From Pseudomonadota bacterium (GTDB lineage Bacteria; Pseudomonadota; Gammaproteobacteria; Burkholderiales; Burkholderiaceae_B), in the NCBI GenBank assembly GCA_023439305.1, contig JAEXOO010000051.1, positions 25,196 through 89,195 of the forward strand: 64,000 nucleotides of DNA, written 5' to 3'. This document shows positions 42,256-50,283 of the stretch, piece by piece. Below the pieces are notes generated by a model that saw only the letters and a list, made by a program, of their open reading frames with translations, was not told the DNA's origin and ran no database searches. The position numbers and the translations under genes are program-made. Within the stretch, counting starts at the first letter, position 1. Each line of letters opens with the position of its first letter.

Positions 42256-43665
42256 CTAGCGCAGCCGTCCGTCCAGCGTGGGCTTCTGGCAGGGCATGAA
42301 TTCGCCGGCGCCGGTTTCGCCGACGAATTGGAAGTCTTTGCTGACGAGCTTGCCGCGCGAAAAGGTCATCATGGGCCAGCCGCGTACCGTGATGCCCTCG
42401 TAGGGGGTGTAGTCCACGGCGTGGTGCAGCGCCTCGTTGCGGATGGTGACGCTCTGGTCTGTTTTCCAGAACACCAGGTCGGCGTCGCCGCCGATCACAA
42501 TTGACCCCTTGCGTGGATACAGACCGTACAGCTTGGCAGGATTGGTGGCGGTCAGCGCCACGAACTGGTGCACATTCAGGCGGCCTTCGCTCACTCCCCC
42601 CGAAAACAGCAGGGGCAGGCGGGTTTCAAGGCCCGGAATGCCGTTGGGAATGTACTGGAAGTCCGGCTCCTGGCCAGCCAGCTTCTTGCCGCAGGGATCC
42701 TCGAAGTTGAAGGGGGCATGATCGGACGAAAACACGCTGAAGATGTTTTTTTCCAGACCGTTCCAGACCGCTTGCTGGTTGTCCTTGTCGCGCGGCGGCG
42801 GACTGCATACAAACTTGGCACCGTGGAAATGCGGTTCTTCCAGATGATCCTGGGTCAGGAACAGGTATTGCGGGCAGGTTTCGGCATGGATCTTCAGCCC
42901 CTGACCTTGCGCCCAGTGAATTTGGGCGATGGCCTCGCGGCCCGACACGTGCACGATCAGAATCGGTACGTCTACCAGTTCGGAAAAAGTAATGGCGCGG
43001 TGAGTGGCTTCGCGCTCTACGGCGGATGGGCGCGAAACAGCATGGTAGTGCGGCTCGGTGTGCCCGGCGGCGCTCAGGCGCTCGGTCAGCCAGGTGATGC
43101 AGTCGGCGCTTTCGGCATGGATCATGACCAGAGCGCCTTCGCCGCGCGCCACGTCCAGCACCTTCAGGATTTCCAGGTCGCTCAGCTTCAGGTCATCGTA
43201 GGTCATGTAGATCTTGAAGGACGTGTAGCCTTCGCGGATCAGGGCAGGCAGCTCGTGCTCCAGAACTTCGGGTGTGGCGTCCGCCACGATCAGGTGAAAG
43301 GCATAGTCGATGGCCGCCTTGCCATGCGCGCGCTGGTGGTAGTCCTCTACGGCGGCGCGCAAGGACTGGCCTTTTTCCTGTGCGGCAAAGGGAATGACGG
43401 TGGTGGTGCCGCCGCAAGCGGCCGAGCGCGTGCCGCTCAGGAAGTCGTCGGCCATGCGCACGCCTTCGGGCATGGGCTGGTCCAGGTGGCAATGGGCGTC
43501 CACGCCGCCGGGCAGCACCAGATAGCCGGCGGCGTCGATGGTCTCGCGCCCGCCTTCCAGGCCCTGGGCCAGGGCGGCGATGCGCCCGTCCCGTATGCCG
43601 ATGTCGCAGGTGAAGCGTTCGCTGGCGGTAGCGATGTCGGCGTTCTTGATGATCAGGTCAAACAT
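42256..43665 (-). CDS. dihydropyrimidinase / D-hydantoinase
   Basis: Cyclic-amide amidohydrolase of 469 residues, usual length. The binuclear metal site is visible: HxH in GGVDAHCHLD, the lysine to be carbamylated in SFKIYMTYDD, His in MIHAES, His in VHVSGREA and the Asp in FSSDHAPF. The enzyme opens dihydropyrimidine or 5-substituted hydantoin rings to N-carbamoyl amino acids. No carbamoylase gene is nearby, so the true ring substrate is open. GGAGGAG precedes the ATG. A GntR regulator lies 52 bases upstream on the same strand, and the TRAP/decarboxylase-like genes are divergent. Confidence 0.9.
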   Translation of the reverse strand: MFDLIIKNADIATASERFTCDIGIRDGRIAALAQGLEGGRETIDAAGYLVLPGGVDAHCHLDQPMPEGVRMADDFLSGTRSAACGGTTTVIPFAAQEKGQSLRAAVEDYHQRAHGKAAIDYAFHLIVADATPEVLEHELPALIREGYTSFKIYMTYDDLKLSDLEILKVLDVARGEGALVMIHAESADCITWLTERLSAAGHTEPHYHAVSRPSAVEREATHRAITFSELVDVPILIVHVSGREAIAQIHWAQGQGLKIHAETCPQYLFLTQDHLEEPHFHGAKFVCSPPPRDKDNQQAVWNGLEKNIFSVFSSDHAPFNFEDPCGKKLAGQEPDFQYIPNGIPGLETRLPLLFSGGVSEGRLNVHQFVALTATNPAKLYGLYPRKGSIVIGGDADLVFWKTDQSVTIRNEALHHAVDYTPYEGITVRGWPMMTFSRGKLVSKDFQFVGETGAGEFMPCQKPTLDGRLR

Positions 43666-43717
43666 GGAAAGGCTCCTCCGCGTGCCTCTGTGGGCACTGT
43701 GGTTCAGGGGTGTTGGA

Positions 43718-44410
43718 TCAATCGTGTTCGTCGGCGGGCAGGCCGGCCAGTACGGCCTGGCCGGTGTTGCGCATGTGTTCGCTCATGGCGGCAATCAGGC
43801 CGGTCCGGTCGCGGGCCTGCAGGGCCTGCATGATGCGGCCGTGTTCGTTGACGGACTCCAGCCAGCGATTGGGATTCAGGTTGGCCAGGTAGCGGGCGCG
43901 GGCGATCTTCACGCCCAGTTGCTTCTCGATGTCCGCCAGCACGCTGTTGCCGGCCAGGCGGCTCAGTTCGTGGTGCACGCTCTGGTTCAGTTTGAAGTAG
44001 GTGTCGCGATCGCCCTGTTCTGCGGCGCGCACCATGGCCTGGTGCAGTTGCAGCAGGCCGCGCACGTCGTGCTCGTTAGCCTGTTCCAGGAGTTGCTCGG
44101 CCACCAGGGCCTGCAGATTGGTCATGACCTGGAAGATTTCCTGCAGTTCTTTGACATCGATGGCGGTGATGCGGGCGCCCTTGTTGGGCAGCAGCTCAAT
44201 CAGCCCTTCCTGGGCGATGACTTTCAAGGCCTCGCGCAGCGGCGTACGCGAGACGTCGAACAATTCGGACAGGTATTGCTCGTGCACTCGGCTGCCCGGC
44301 TTCAGCTCGGCTCTCAGGATCAGGTTGCGCAACTGATTGGCGATGGCCAGATACATGGGCTCGCGCTTCAAGCGCAGGGCGGCGGTGGAGGTGTTGCTGG
44401 TGCCATTCAT
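43718..44410 (-). CDS. GntR-family regulator, FCD type
   Basis: 230 residues. The N-terminal winged helix includes LRNLILRAELKPGSRVHEQYLSELFDVSRTPLREALKVI, the GntR signature. The all-helical FCD effector domain follows, with metal-site type residues in the LNQSVHHELSRLAGN segment. The ATG at 44410 has GGAG seven bases before it; the frame continues upstream but overlaps the operator-like palindrome. The gene sits between the dihydropyrimidinase and the divergent catabolic/TRAP genes, so it probably controls both, usually as a repressor released by the substrate. Confidence 0.9.
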   Translation of the reverse strand: MNGTSNTSTAALRLKREPMYLAIANQLRNLILRAELKPGSRVHEQYLSELFDVSRTPLREALKVIAQEGLIELLPNKGARITAIDVKELQEIFQVMTNLQALVAEQLLEQANEHDVRGLLQLHQAMVRAAEQGDRDTYFKLNQSVHHELSRLAGNSVLADIEKQLGVKIARARYLANLNPNRWLESVNEHGRIMQALQARDRTGLIAAMSEHMRNTGQAVLAGLPADEHD

Positions 44411-44507
44411 GGCGGGGCTCCGAATCGGGTTCTTAGAACAATCCCTAATCCGCTCGATTTTCGATTGCGGCTTTGCAGTGAATTTTATAGCATGTTTTTG
44501 AAGATTG

Positions 44508-44525
44508 AATTTTGCATACAAAATT
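44508..44525. promoter_or_regulatory. candidate GntR operator
   Basis: A perfect 7+4+7 palindrome AATTTTG-CATA-CAAAATT lies in the 146-base divergent gap, 32 bases before the decarboxylase-like gene. The GCATAC centre resembles FCD-type GntR sites (TGTATACA-like). Very likely bound by the adjacent regulator; pattern and location only. Confidence 0.6.
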
Positions 44526-44556
44526 AAAAACGCAATTTTACTCAGGAGACCCTCTG

Positions 44557-45300
44557 ATGAAGCGGACCTTGCTCGGCATGATCACCCCTTCCTCCAACAC
44601 GGTATTGGAGCCTTACACCAGCGCCATGCTGATGGATCTGTTTCCACAGGTGACGGCGCACTTCCAGCGTTTCGTAGTGCGCGAGATTTCTCTGGAAGAT
44701 GGCGCATTGGCCCAGTTTTCTCTGCCCGCGCTGCTGGAAGCCGCTGAACTGCTGAGCGATGCACGCATGGATGCCATTGCCTGGAGCGGCACGGCGGCCA
44801 GTTGGTTGGGTTTCGAGGTGGATGAGCGGCTTTGCGCGGCGATTACCGAGCGCACGGGCATTGCGGCCACGACCAGCGTGCTGGCATTGAACGAGGTGTT
44901 GGCGCGCGGCAACGTGGGCCGCCTGGGCCTGGTGACGCCTTATCTGGATGATGTGCAGCGCGCCATTGTGCGCAATTATGACGCTGCCGGACATCAGGTG
45001 GTCGCTGAAGAGCATCTGGGCGACAAGGGCAACTTCTCGTTTTCCGAATACGATGAGCCCGTGCTGCGGGACATGATCTATCGCGTGGCCGAGAGCGGTC
45101 CAGAGGCCATCGCGATTCTCTGTACCAATCTGCGTGGCGCCCGGATGGTCGAGGAGATCGAGCAGGAAATCGGTATTCCAGTCTATGACTCGGTCAGCGT
45201 GACAGTGTGGAAGTCGCTGCTGCTGGCCGGGCAGGACCCCACCCGCATCCGCGGCTGGGGGCAGTTGTTTCAACAAACCAGCCTGGTTGAAAAGGCGTAA
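44557..45300 (+). CDS. Asp/Glu racemase superfamily enzyme, arylmalonate decarboxylase-like
   Basis: 247 residues. The chain aligns along its length with arylmalonate decarboxylase of Bordetella: GMITPSSN near the start, SGTAASWLG, TPYLDDV, AILCTNLRG, GIPVYDS and GWGQLF. Racemases and maleate isomerases of this fold use two cysteines. Here the first site is Gly78-Thr79 and only the second, Cys189, is kept, which is the decarboxylase pattern (Gly74/Cys188). I therefore infer a decarboxylase or related lyase of a malonate-type acid, not a racemase; annotation pipelines may say maleate cis-trans isomerase. AGGAGA precedes the ATG. First gene of the TRAP operon, under the GntR operator. Confidence 0.8.
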   Translation: MKRTLLGMITPSSNTVLEPYTSAMLMDLFPQVTAHFQRFVVREISLEDGALAQFSLPALLEAAELLSDARMDAIAWSGTAASWLGFEVDERLCAAITERTGIAATTSVLALNEVLARGNVGRLGLVTPYLDDVQRAIVRNYDAAGHQVVAEEHLGDKGNFSFSEYDEPVLRDMIYRVAESGPEAIAILCTNLRGARMVEEIEQEIGIPVYDSVSVTVWKSLLLAGQDPTRIRGWGQLFQQTSLVEKA

Positions 45301-45348
45301 AGCCCCATCAGGCAATCTGTTCAGGTCAACAAGCAAGGAGGAGACACC

Positions 45349-46401
45349 ATGCATCACCTGAAAATCGCGAAGTGGGTAGGGAGCGCCCTATTGGGAGCGG
45401 GCATTCTGGGCAGCGGCATCAGCCAGGCGCAGACGCCGCTGCGGGTCGTGGGCAATTTTTCCGGCAACAAGATCCATGTCGAGGAGATTGAGCGCCCGTT
45501 TTTCGAGCAACTGCAGACCAGCATGGGCGTTCCCGTGGTCTATAACACCATGGACGCCATCGGCGTGAACGCTGCCGACGCTCTGCGCATGCTGCGTTCG
45601 GGATCCTTTGACGTGATGTCGGTGCAGATCGGCATGGCGTCCCGCGATGATCCGTTTTTTGAAGGTATTGATCTGGCCGGCGTATCGGCCGACCTGGACA
45701 GCCAGTGCAAGGCGGTGGATGCATTTCGCACCAAGATGGACGAACGCCTGCAGCAACGTTTCAACACCAAGCTGCTGACACTGTGGCCGTTTGGCGCACA
45801 GGTGCTGTTCTGCAACGGCGACATCAATTCGGTGGACGACCTGAAGGGCAAAAAGGTGCGTGTATTCACGCCGTCCATGTCCCGGCTGGTCGAAGGCCTG
45901 GGCGCCACGCCCGTTACCTTGCAGTTCAGCGAAGTGTATCTGGCCTTGCAGCGCGGCGTGGCCGACTGCGGCGTGACCGCGCCCAGCGCCGGCAACAGTG
46001 GGAAATGGCCCGAGGTGACCAAGGTGCTGCTGCCCTTGCCGCTGTCCTACTCGGTGCAGGGGCATTTCATGAACCTGGATCGCTGGAAAGAACTCAGTCC
46101 GGAACAGCAGGCCAAGCTGGAGGCCGAGTTCAAGAAGATGGACGAGCGCATGTGGAGTCTTGCCCTGGACTACAACAAGGATGCGATTCAATGCAGTACC
46201 GGGCAGGGCGAGTGCAAGCATCACACGGCCTATTCCATGCGCGAGGTGCCTATCGACGGCAAGAACCGTGAGCGTGTGGTGGAGCTGACCAATCAGGCTG
46301 TTCTGCCGGCCTGGGGCAGCAGTTGCTCACGCGGCTACAAGGAGTGCAAGACCGTCTGGAACGAGACCGTAGGCCAGGCGACGGGCTTTGCCATTCAATA
46401 G
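45349..46401 (+). CDS. dctP: TRAP transporter substrate-binding protein
   Basis: 350-residue periplasmic receptor. A signal peptide spans about residues 1-28 with cleavage after SQAQ/A. The DctP-type body contains the VYLALQRGVADCGVTAP segment, where the family places substrate-facing residues, and several Cys that could pair in the periplasm (including the C-terminal SSCSRGYKECK). TRAP receptors bind carboxylates through a conserved Arg. A perfect AAGGAGGAG lies before the ATG. Genes for both membrane subunits follow, so the three form a complete importer for the substrate of the island. Confidence 0.9.
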   Translation: MHHLKIAKWVGSALLGAGILGSGISQAQTPLRVVGNFSGNKIHVEEIERPFFEQLQTSMGVPVVYNTMDAIGVNAADALRMLRSGSFDVMSVQIGMASRDDPFFEGIDLAGVSADLDSQCKAVDAFRTKMDERLQQRFNTKLLTLWPFGAQVLFCNGDINSVDDLKGKKVRVFTPSMSRLVEGLGATPVTLQFSEVYLALQRGVADCGVTAPSAGNSGKWPEVTKVLLPLPLSYSVQGHFMNLDRWKELSPEQQAKLEAEFKKMDERMWSLALDYNKDAIQCSTGQGECKHHTAYSMREVPIDGKNRERVVELTNQAVLPAWGSSCSRGYKECKTVWNETVGQATGFAIQ

Positions 46402-46455
46402 ATGTGATCCAGTCAAACCGCGCGGGCAGGGGCCCGCGCGGTCGGGAGGAGTGCT

Positions 46456-47079
46456 ATGTCTGAACAAGAAACCGGCGCGGCCCAGGTCATCGTGAAGATG
46501 GCCGCCATGGTGGCCGGCTACGCAACGTTCATCCTGTCTATCCTGATCACCGTCGAAGTGATCAGCCGCAAATTCTTCGGGTTTTCCTTTCAGGGCGTCG
46601 ACGAATACGGCGGCTATGTCCTGGCGATCGGCGTCAGTCTGAGCCTGTCCTATGCGCTGGCCATGCGGGCGCATACGCGGGTGGATGTCCTGATCAACCC
46701 TTTGGGCCGCCGCGTGCGCGCCTTTTTCAATGTGTTGGCCGCCGCCATGATGGCTGCGCTAGCCGTGTTCCTGTGCTGGCAAAGCGTGTCCACGCTGCGC
46801 GAGACGCTGGAGTTCGACAGCCGCGCATCCACGCCGCTGGAGACGCCATTGTGGATACCCCAGACGATCTGGATGATTGGTTTCGCCCTGTTTGCCGTGG
46901 TAGCGCTGACTTATCTGGTGCGGGGCCTGCGTCTGGCGTGCCGCGGCGAAGTCGATTCCGTGAACCGCCTGCTGGGGCCCAAGACCACGGATGAAGAATT
47001 GAACGAGGCTCTGGAGGACAGCCAGATGGCGCCGCTGCCCGTCCAAGGTCTGGAAACACGCCTGGAGGCCAAGCCATGA
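46456..47079 (+). CDS. dctQ: TRAP transporter small membrane subunit
   Basis: 207 residues with four predicted transmembrane helices (near residues 13-35, 50-70, 93-115 and 135-157) and cytoplasmic tail. It has the DctQ-type FQGVDEYGGYVLAIGVSLSLSYALAMRAHTRVD stretch. It partners DctM to form the sodium-driven membrane domain. GGGAGGAG precedes the ATG and its stop overlaps the dctM start by 4 bases. Confidence 0.9.
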   Translation: MSEQETGAAQVIVKMAAMVAGYATFILSILITVEVISRKFFGFSFQGVDEYGGYVLAIGVSLSLSYALAMRAHTRVDVLINPLGRRVRAFFNVLAAAMMAALAVFLCWQSVSTLRETLEFDSRASTPLETPLWIPQTIWMIGFALFAVVALTYLVRGLRLACRGEVDSVNRLLGPKTTDEELNEALEDSQMAPLPVQGLETRLEAKP

Positions 47080-48386
47080 TTACATTACTGGGAATCGGCG
47101 GCGGTTTTGTCCTGCTGCTGGCCTTGCTGGCGGCCGGGATCAGCGTCGCGGTCGCCATCTTCACAGTGGCGACTACCGGGGTGCTGATGTACCTGAACAC
47201 CTCATTGCTGTTCAACTTCGGCAACAATCTGTGGGCTACGCTGAACGACTTTCTGCTGACCGCCATTCCGCTGTTCATTCTGTTGGGAGAAATCCTGCTT
47301 CGTTGCGGTATTACCGAACGCATGTACGGCGCCCTGTCGGTCTGGATGCAGCGCATGCCCGGCGGATTGCTGCACACCAATATCGGCGCCTCCACGGTGT
47401 TCTCGGCCATGTCCGGCTCGTCCGTAGCCACGGCGGCCACCATCGGCACGGTAGCCTTGCCGGCTTTCCAGCAGCGCGGCTACAACGAGCGCCTGGCCTT
47501 GGGGTCGCTGGCTGCAGGCGCGACGCTGGGCATTTTGATTCCGCCCAGCATCAATATGATCATCTACGGAGCCATTACCAATACCTCCATCGGCAAGTTG
47601 TTCATCGCTGGCATTCTGCCGGGACTGGCCTTGGCGGCGGCTTTCAGCGCCACCATCTATCTGTATGCCGTTTTCAAGCCGGGTGTGGCAGGGCAAGGCG
47701 AACCGCCTGCAAGCTGGAGCGAGAAAATGGCGGCGCTGAAGGACCTGCTGCCGCCGGCCTTTGTCTTTTTCATTGTGATGGGCAGCATCTACAGCGGCTG
47801 GGCCACCCCGACCGAGGCGGCGGCGCTGGGCGTGGTCGCCGCGCTGCTGGTGGCGGCACAGCGCCGCAAGCTGACCCTGGCCATGCTGCATGAGTGCTTC
47901 TTGTCCATGGCGCGCACCACCGCCATGCTGCTGCTCATCATCGTGGGCGCCTACTTCATGAACTACGTCGTGGGCATTCTGGGTATTCCGGCTGCCTTGT
48001 CGCGCTGGGTCTCGGACCTGGGGCTCAGCCCGCTGACTTTGATCCTGATGCTGGTCGTGTTCTACCTGGTGCTGGGCTGCTTTCTGGAAACCCTGTCCAT
48101 GATGATCGCCACCGTGCCTATCGTGGTGCCGTTGGTGATGCAGTTCGGTTTCGACCCGGTCTGGTTCGGTATTTTCCTGGTGCTGATGATGGAGATTTCG
48201 CTCATTACACCGCCTGTGGGTATGAACCTGTACGTGGTCCAGGGCGTGCGGGGCAGAGGGCCGATCACCGATGTCATGCTGGGCAGCCTGCCCTTCATGC
48301 TGGTCATGCTGCTGTTCGTGTTCGCTATCATCGCCTGGCCGCAGACGGTGATGTGGCTGCCGGACCTGATGATGTCGGGGAAGTGA
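47076..48386 (+). CDS. dctM: TRAP transporter large membrane subunit
   Basis: 436 residues and about 11-12 hydrophobic helices. Typical DctM features are IPLFILLGEILLRCG, the SGSSVATAATIG segment of the first re-entrant hairpin region, ILIPPSINMIIYG and the later LITPPVGMNLYVVQG of the second half. It carries the sodium-coupled translocation path for the carboxylate delivered by DctP. Start overlaps the dctQ stop. Followed by two hairpins and the convergent Rieske gene. Confidence 0.94.
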   Translation: MITLLGIGGGFVLLLALLAAGISVAVAIFTVATTGVLMYLNTSLLFNFGNNLWATLNDFLLTAIPLFILLGEILLRCGITERMYGALSVWMQRMPGGLLHTNIGASTVFSAMSGSSVATAATIGTVALPAFQQRGYNERLALGSLAAGATLGILIPPSINMIIYGAITNTSIGKLFIAGILPGLALAAAFSATIYLYAVFKPGVAGQGEPPASWSEKMAALKDLLPPAFVFFIVMGSIYSGWATPTEAAALGVVAALLVAAQRRKLTLAMLHECFLSMARTTAMLLLIIVGAYFMNYVVGILGIPAALSRWVSDLGLSPLTLILMLVVFYLVLGCFLETLSMMIATVPIVVPLVMQFGFDPVWFGIFLVLMMEISLITPPVGMNLYVVQGVRGRGPITDVMLGSLPFMLVMLLFVFAIIAWPQTVMWLPDLMMSGK

Positions 48387-48428
48387 TCGTCTGCTCGGTC
48401 AAGCCCCGGCCGAGTCGCCCTTCGATGG

Positions 48429-48463
48429 GGCCTCTCTCCCGCAGTTGAATCGGGAGAGAGGCC
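48429..48463. terminator. 13-bp perfect hairpin after dctM
   Basis: GGCCTCTCTCCCG (48429-48441) pairs perfectly with 48451-48463 around a 9-base loop. No T-run follows, so it may be a stabilising or weak terminator hairpin. Confidence 0.5.
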
Positions 48464-48481
48464 GCTGATTTGACCAACAAG

Positions 48482-48516
48482 GCCGGCGCCTATTCTATCT
48501 AATCGGCGCCGGCTTT
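48482..48516. terminator. second hairpin between dctM and the Rieske gene
   Basis: GCCGGCGCC (48482-48490) pairs with GGCGCCGGC (48505-48513), followed by TTT. It lies 13 bases from the Rieske stop and could act in both directions. Confidence 0.55.
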
Positions 48517-48528
48517 CGCCTGTTGCGC

Positions 48529-49680
48529 TTACAACGCAGGATCGTCCATCATCCGCCGATACCATTCGTGGAAGTGGCGCATGCCGTCTTCCAGGGGCGT
48601 TTGGTAGGGGCCGGTTTCGGACAGGCCGCGCTGCATCAGCGCACGTCGGCCAGCATCCATGCGCTCGGCGATCTCGTCGTCCTCGAGGGCGGTTTCCATG
48701 TAGGCGGCGCGCTGGGCGTGCACGAAGTCGCGCTCGAAAGCCACGATATCTTCGGGATAGTAGAACTCCACCACATTGATGGTTTCCTGCGGTCCTTGTG
48801 GGTGGAGCGTGGACAGCACCAGCACGTGGGGGTAGATCTCGATCATGTGGGTCGGGAAGTACGTGACCCAGACCGCACCGAAGTCGGGCGCTTGGCCGCC
48901 TCGATAAGCCAGCAGGCTGTCATGCCATTGGCGGTAGGCATCGGAGCCCGGATCGGCCAGCGCTTGGTGCACGCCGACGCGCTGCAGGCTGTACCAGTCA
49001 TTGAACTCCCATTCCAGGTTGTCGCAGGTGACGAACTGGCCCAAGCCTGGATGAAAGGGCGCGACGTGATAGTCCTCCAGATAGACCTCGATGAAGGTCT
49101 TCCAGTTGTAATGGCAGGGGTGTATCTCGACGTGATCCAGCACGTAGTCGCCGAAGTCGAATTCGGGGCGGCTGAAAAGGGGGGCCATGTCGGCGGACGG
49201 ATCGCGCGGTCCTTCGAAAAGAAGTCCGTGGCAGTCGCGCAGGCGATAGTGCTGCAGGTTCAGGCAGGGTTTGTCTGCAAAGCGCGGAGCCTGCATCAGC
49301 TCGCCGGTGTTGCTGTAGGTCCAGCTGTGCAGAGGGCAGACGATATGGCCGCCTGTTGCGCCCAGGTTGCCGCTGTTGTTGGCAGGACCCTGCACCTGGC
49401 CGGCCGTGCCGCCCAGCATCAAGGCCTGGCGGTGGCGGCAGACGTTGGATAGCAATTGCACACCCTGATCGCCGCGTACGAGGACACGGCCGGCGTTTTC
49501 GTGGGATAAGGTGCGCCAGTCGCCGGGGTCGGGCACGAGTTTTTCGTTGCCGACGTAGAGCGAGGATTGCTGGAAGATGAGTTCCTGCTCGCGTTCGAAC
49601 AGGGCTCCGTCAAAATAAGCGCTGACAGGAAGCTGGGGGCGAGTCGGCACTAGCTGTGCCATTCGACCGATGTCGGTCAT
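48529..49680 (-). CDS. Rieske [2Fe-2S] ring-hydroxylating-type oxygenase, large subunit
   Basis: 383 residues. The N-terminal Rieske domain has the cluster ligands Cys-x-His in NVCRHRQ and Cys-x2-His in VCPLHSW, but about 31 residues lie between the His and the second Cys, versus about 16-17 in most members, so there is an insertion rich in Gly and Asn. The C-terminal catalytic domain has the mononuclear iron motif EDYHVAPFHP. No reductase or ferredoxin gene is adjacent, so its electron partner is elsewhere. Such single oxygenases act on aromatics or on quaternary amines; the substrate is unknown. GGAGGG precedes the ATG. Convergent with the TRAP operon. Confidence 0.87.
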   Translation of the reverse strand: MTDIGRMAQLVPTRPQLPVSAYFDGALFEREQELIFQQSSLYVGNEKLVPDPGDWRTLSHENAGRVLVRGDQGVQLLSNVCRHRQALMLGGTAGQVQGPANNSGNLGATGGHIVCPLHSWTYSNTGELMQAPRFADKPCLNLQHYRLRDCHGLLFEGPRDPSADMAPLFSRPEFDFGDYVLDHVEIHPCHYNWKTFIEVYLEDYHVAPFHPGLGQFVTCDNLEWEFNDWYSLQRVGVHQALADPGSDAYRQWHDSLLAYRGGQAPDFGAVWVTYFPTHMIEIYPHVLVLSTLHPQGPQETINVVEFYYPEDIVAFERDFVHAQRAAYMETALEDDEIAERMDAGRRALMQRGLSETGPYQTPLEDGMRHFHEWYRRMMDDPAL

Positions 49681-49759
49681 GATTCCCTCCGCATGGGTAG
49701 ATAAGCCAGGCTGATGGTGCGCAGCGTAGGCTGCGTATATCGAGACCGGCGCGAAGAAA

Positions 49760-49794
49760 AATCGGAACTGGCCGATTGCAAACCGAAAATTGTA
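49760..49794 (-). promoter_or_regulatory. candidate -10 and operator for the Rieske gene
   Basis: On the minus strand a TACAAT (49794-49789) is followed 12 bases on by a perfect inverted repeat AATCGG/CCGATT (49760-49765 and 49772-49777, 6-base spacer), which is where a repressor site would sit. No -35 box or adjacent dedicated regulator is clear. The rest of the 305-base gap 49681-49985 shows only the minE terminator. Confidence 0.4.
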
Positions 49795-49951
49795 CCCTGT
49801 CCCGTTGACTCGATAGCCTGGGCAGGGAAGGAGAAGTGCTGCTTACGGATTGTGCACGTGTGAACAAGCGGTGCGGGCGCTGCAGGCCTTGCGCCGACAG
49901 ACCGGCTCTCGAATGACGGGGGGCCGCCGGGCCGGATTGTGGCTTTCAGAA

Positions 49952-49980
49952 ACTCCGGCCGCCTGCAAGACGGCCGGAGT
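49952..49980 (-). terminator. terminator of the minCDE unit
   Basis: ACTCCGGCCG (49952-49961) pairs perfectly with 49971-49980 around a 9-base loop, six bases after the minE stop. On the minus strand a short TTTC tract follows, so termination may be partial. Confidence 0.6.
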
Positions 49981-49985
49981 CCGGT

Positions 49986-50282
49986 TCAGGCCTTGCCGTC
50001 GGCCGGCTTAGCGGCGAGGGCGGCCGCATCCAGTTGCGGCATTTCAATTTTGACTTCCAGCACTTCCAGCGAGTCCTGGCGATCAAGGTTGACCTTGATG
50101 TCGTCGGGGTCGATTTTCACGTAGCGCGAAATGACCTCCACCAGCTCTTTCTGCAGGCGAGGCAGGTAGTCGGGGGCCACGCCGCCCTGACCGCGTTCGT
50201 TGATGAGGATCAGCTGCAGGCGGTCTTTGGCGACCGTGGCTGATGTTTTCTTATGACCGAGCAGGAAGGACAGGAAAGACAT
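49986..50282 (-). CDS. minE: cell division topological specificity factor MinE
   Basis: 98-residue protein that stimulates the MinD ATPase and drives pole-to-pole Min oscillation. It has the N-terminal membrane/MinD-binding part MSFLSFLLGHKKTSATVAKDRL and the C-terminal dimerisation domain with LQKELVEVISRYVKIDPDDI. A GGAGGAAA site lies inside the end of minD; the two genes are separated by one base. Slightly longer than the 88-residue E. coli protein, with an Ala-rich end. Confidence 0.96.
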   Translation of the reverse strand: MSFLSFLLGHKKTSATVAKDRLQLILINERGQGGVAPDYLPRLQKELVEVISRYVKIDPDDIKVNLDRQDSLEVLEVKIEMPQLDAAALAAKPADGKA

Positions 50283-50283
50283 A

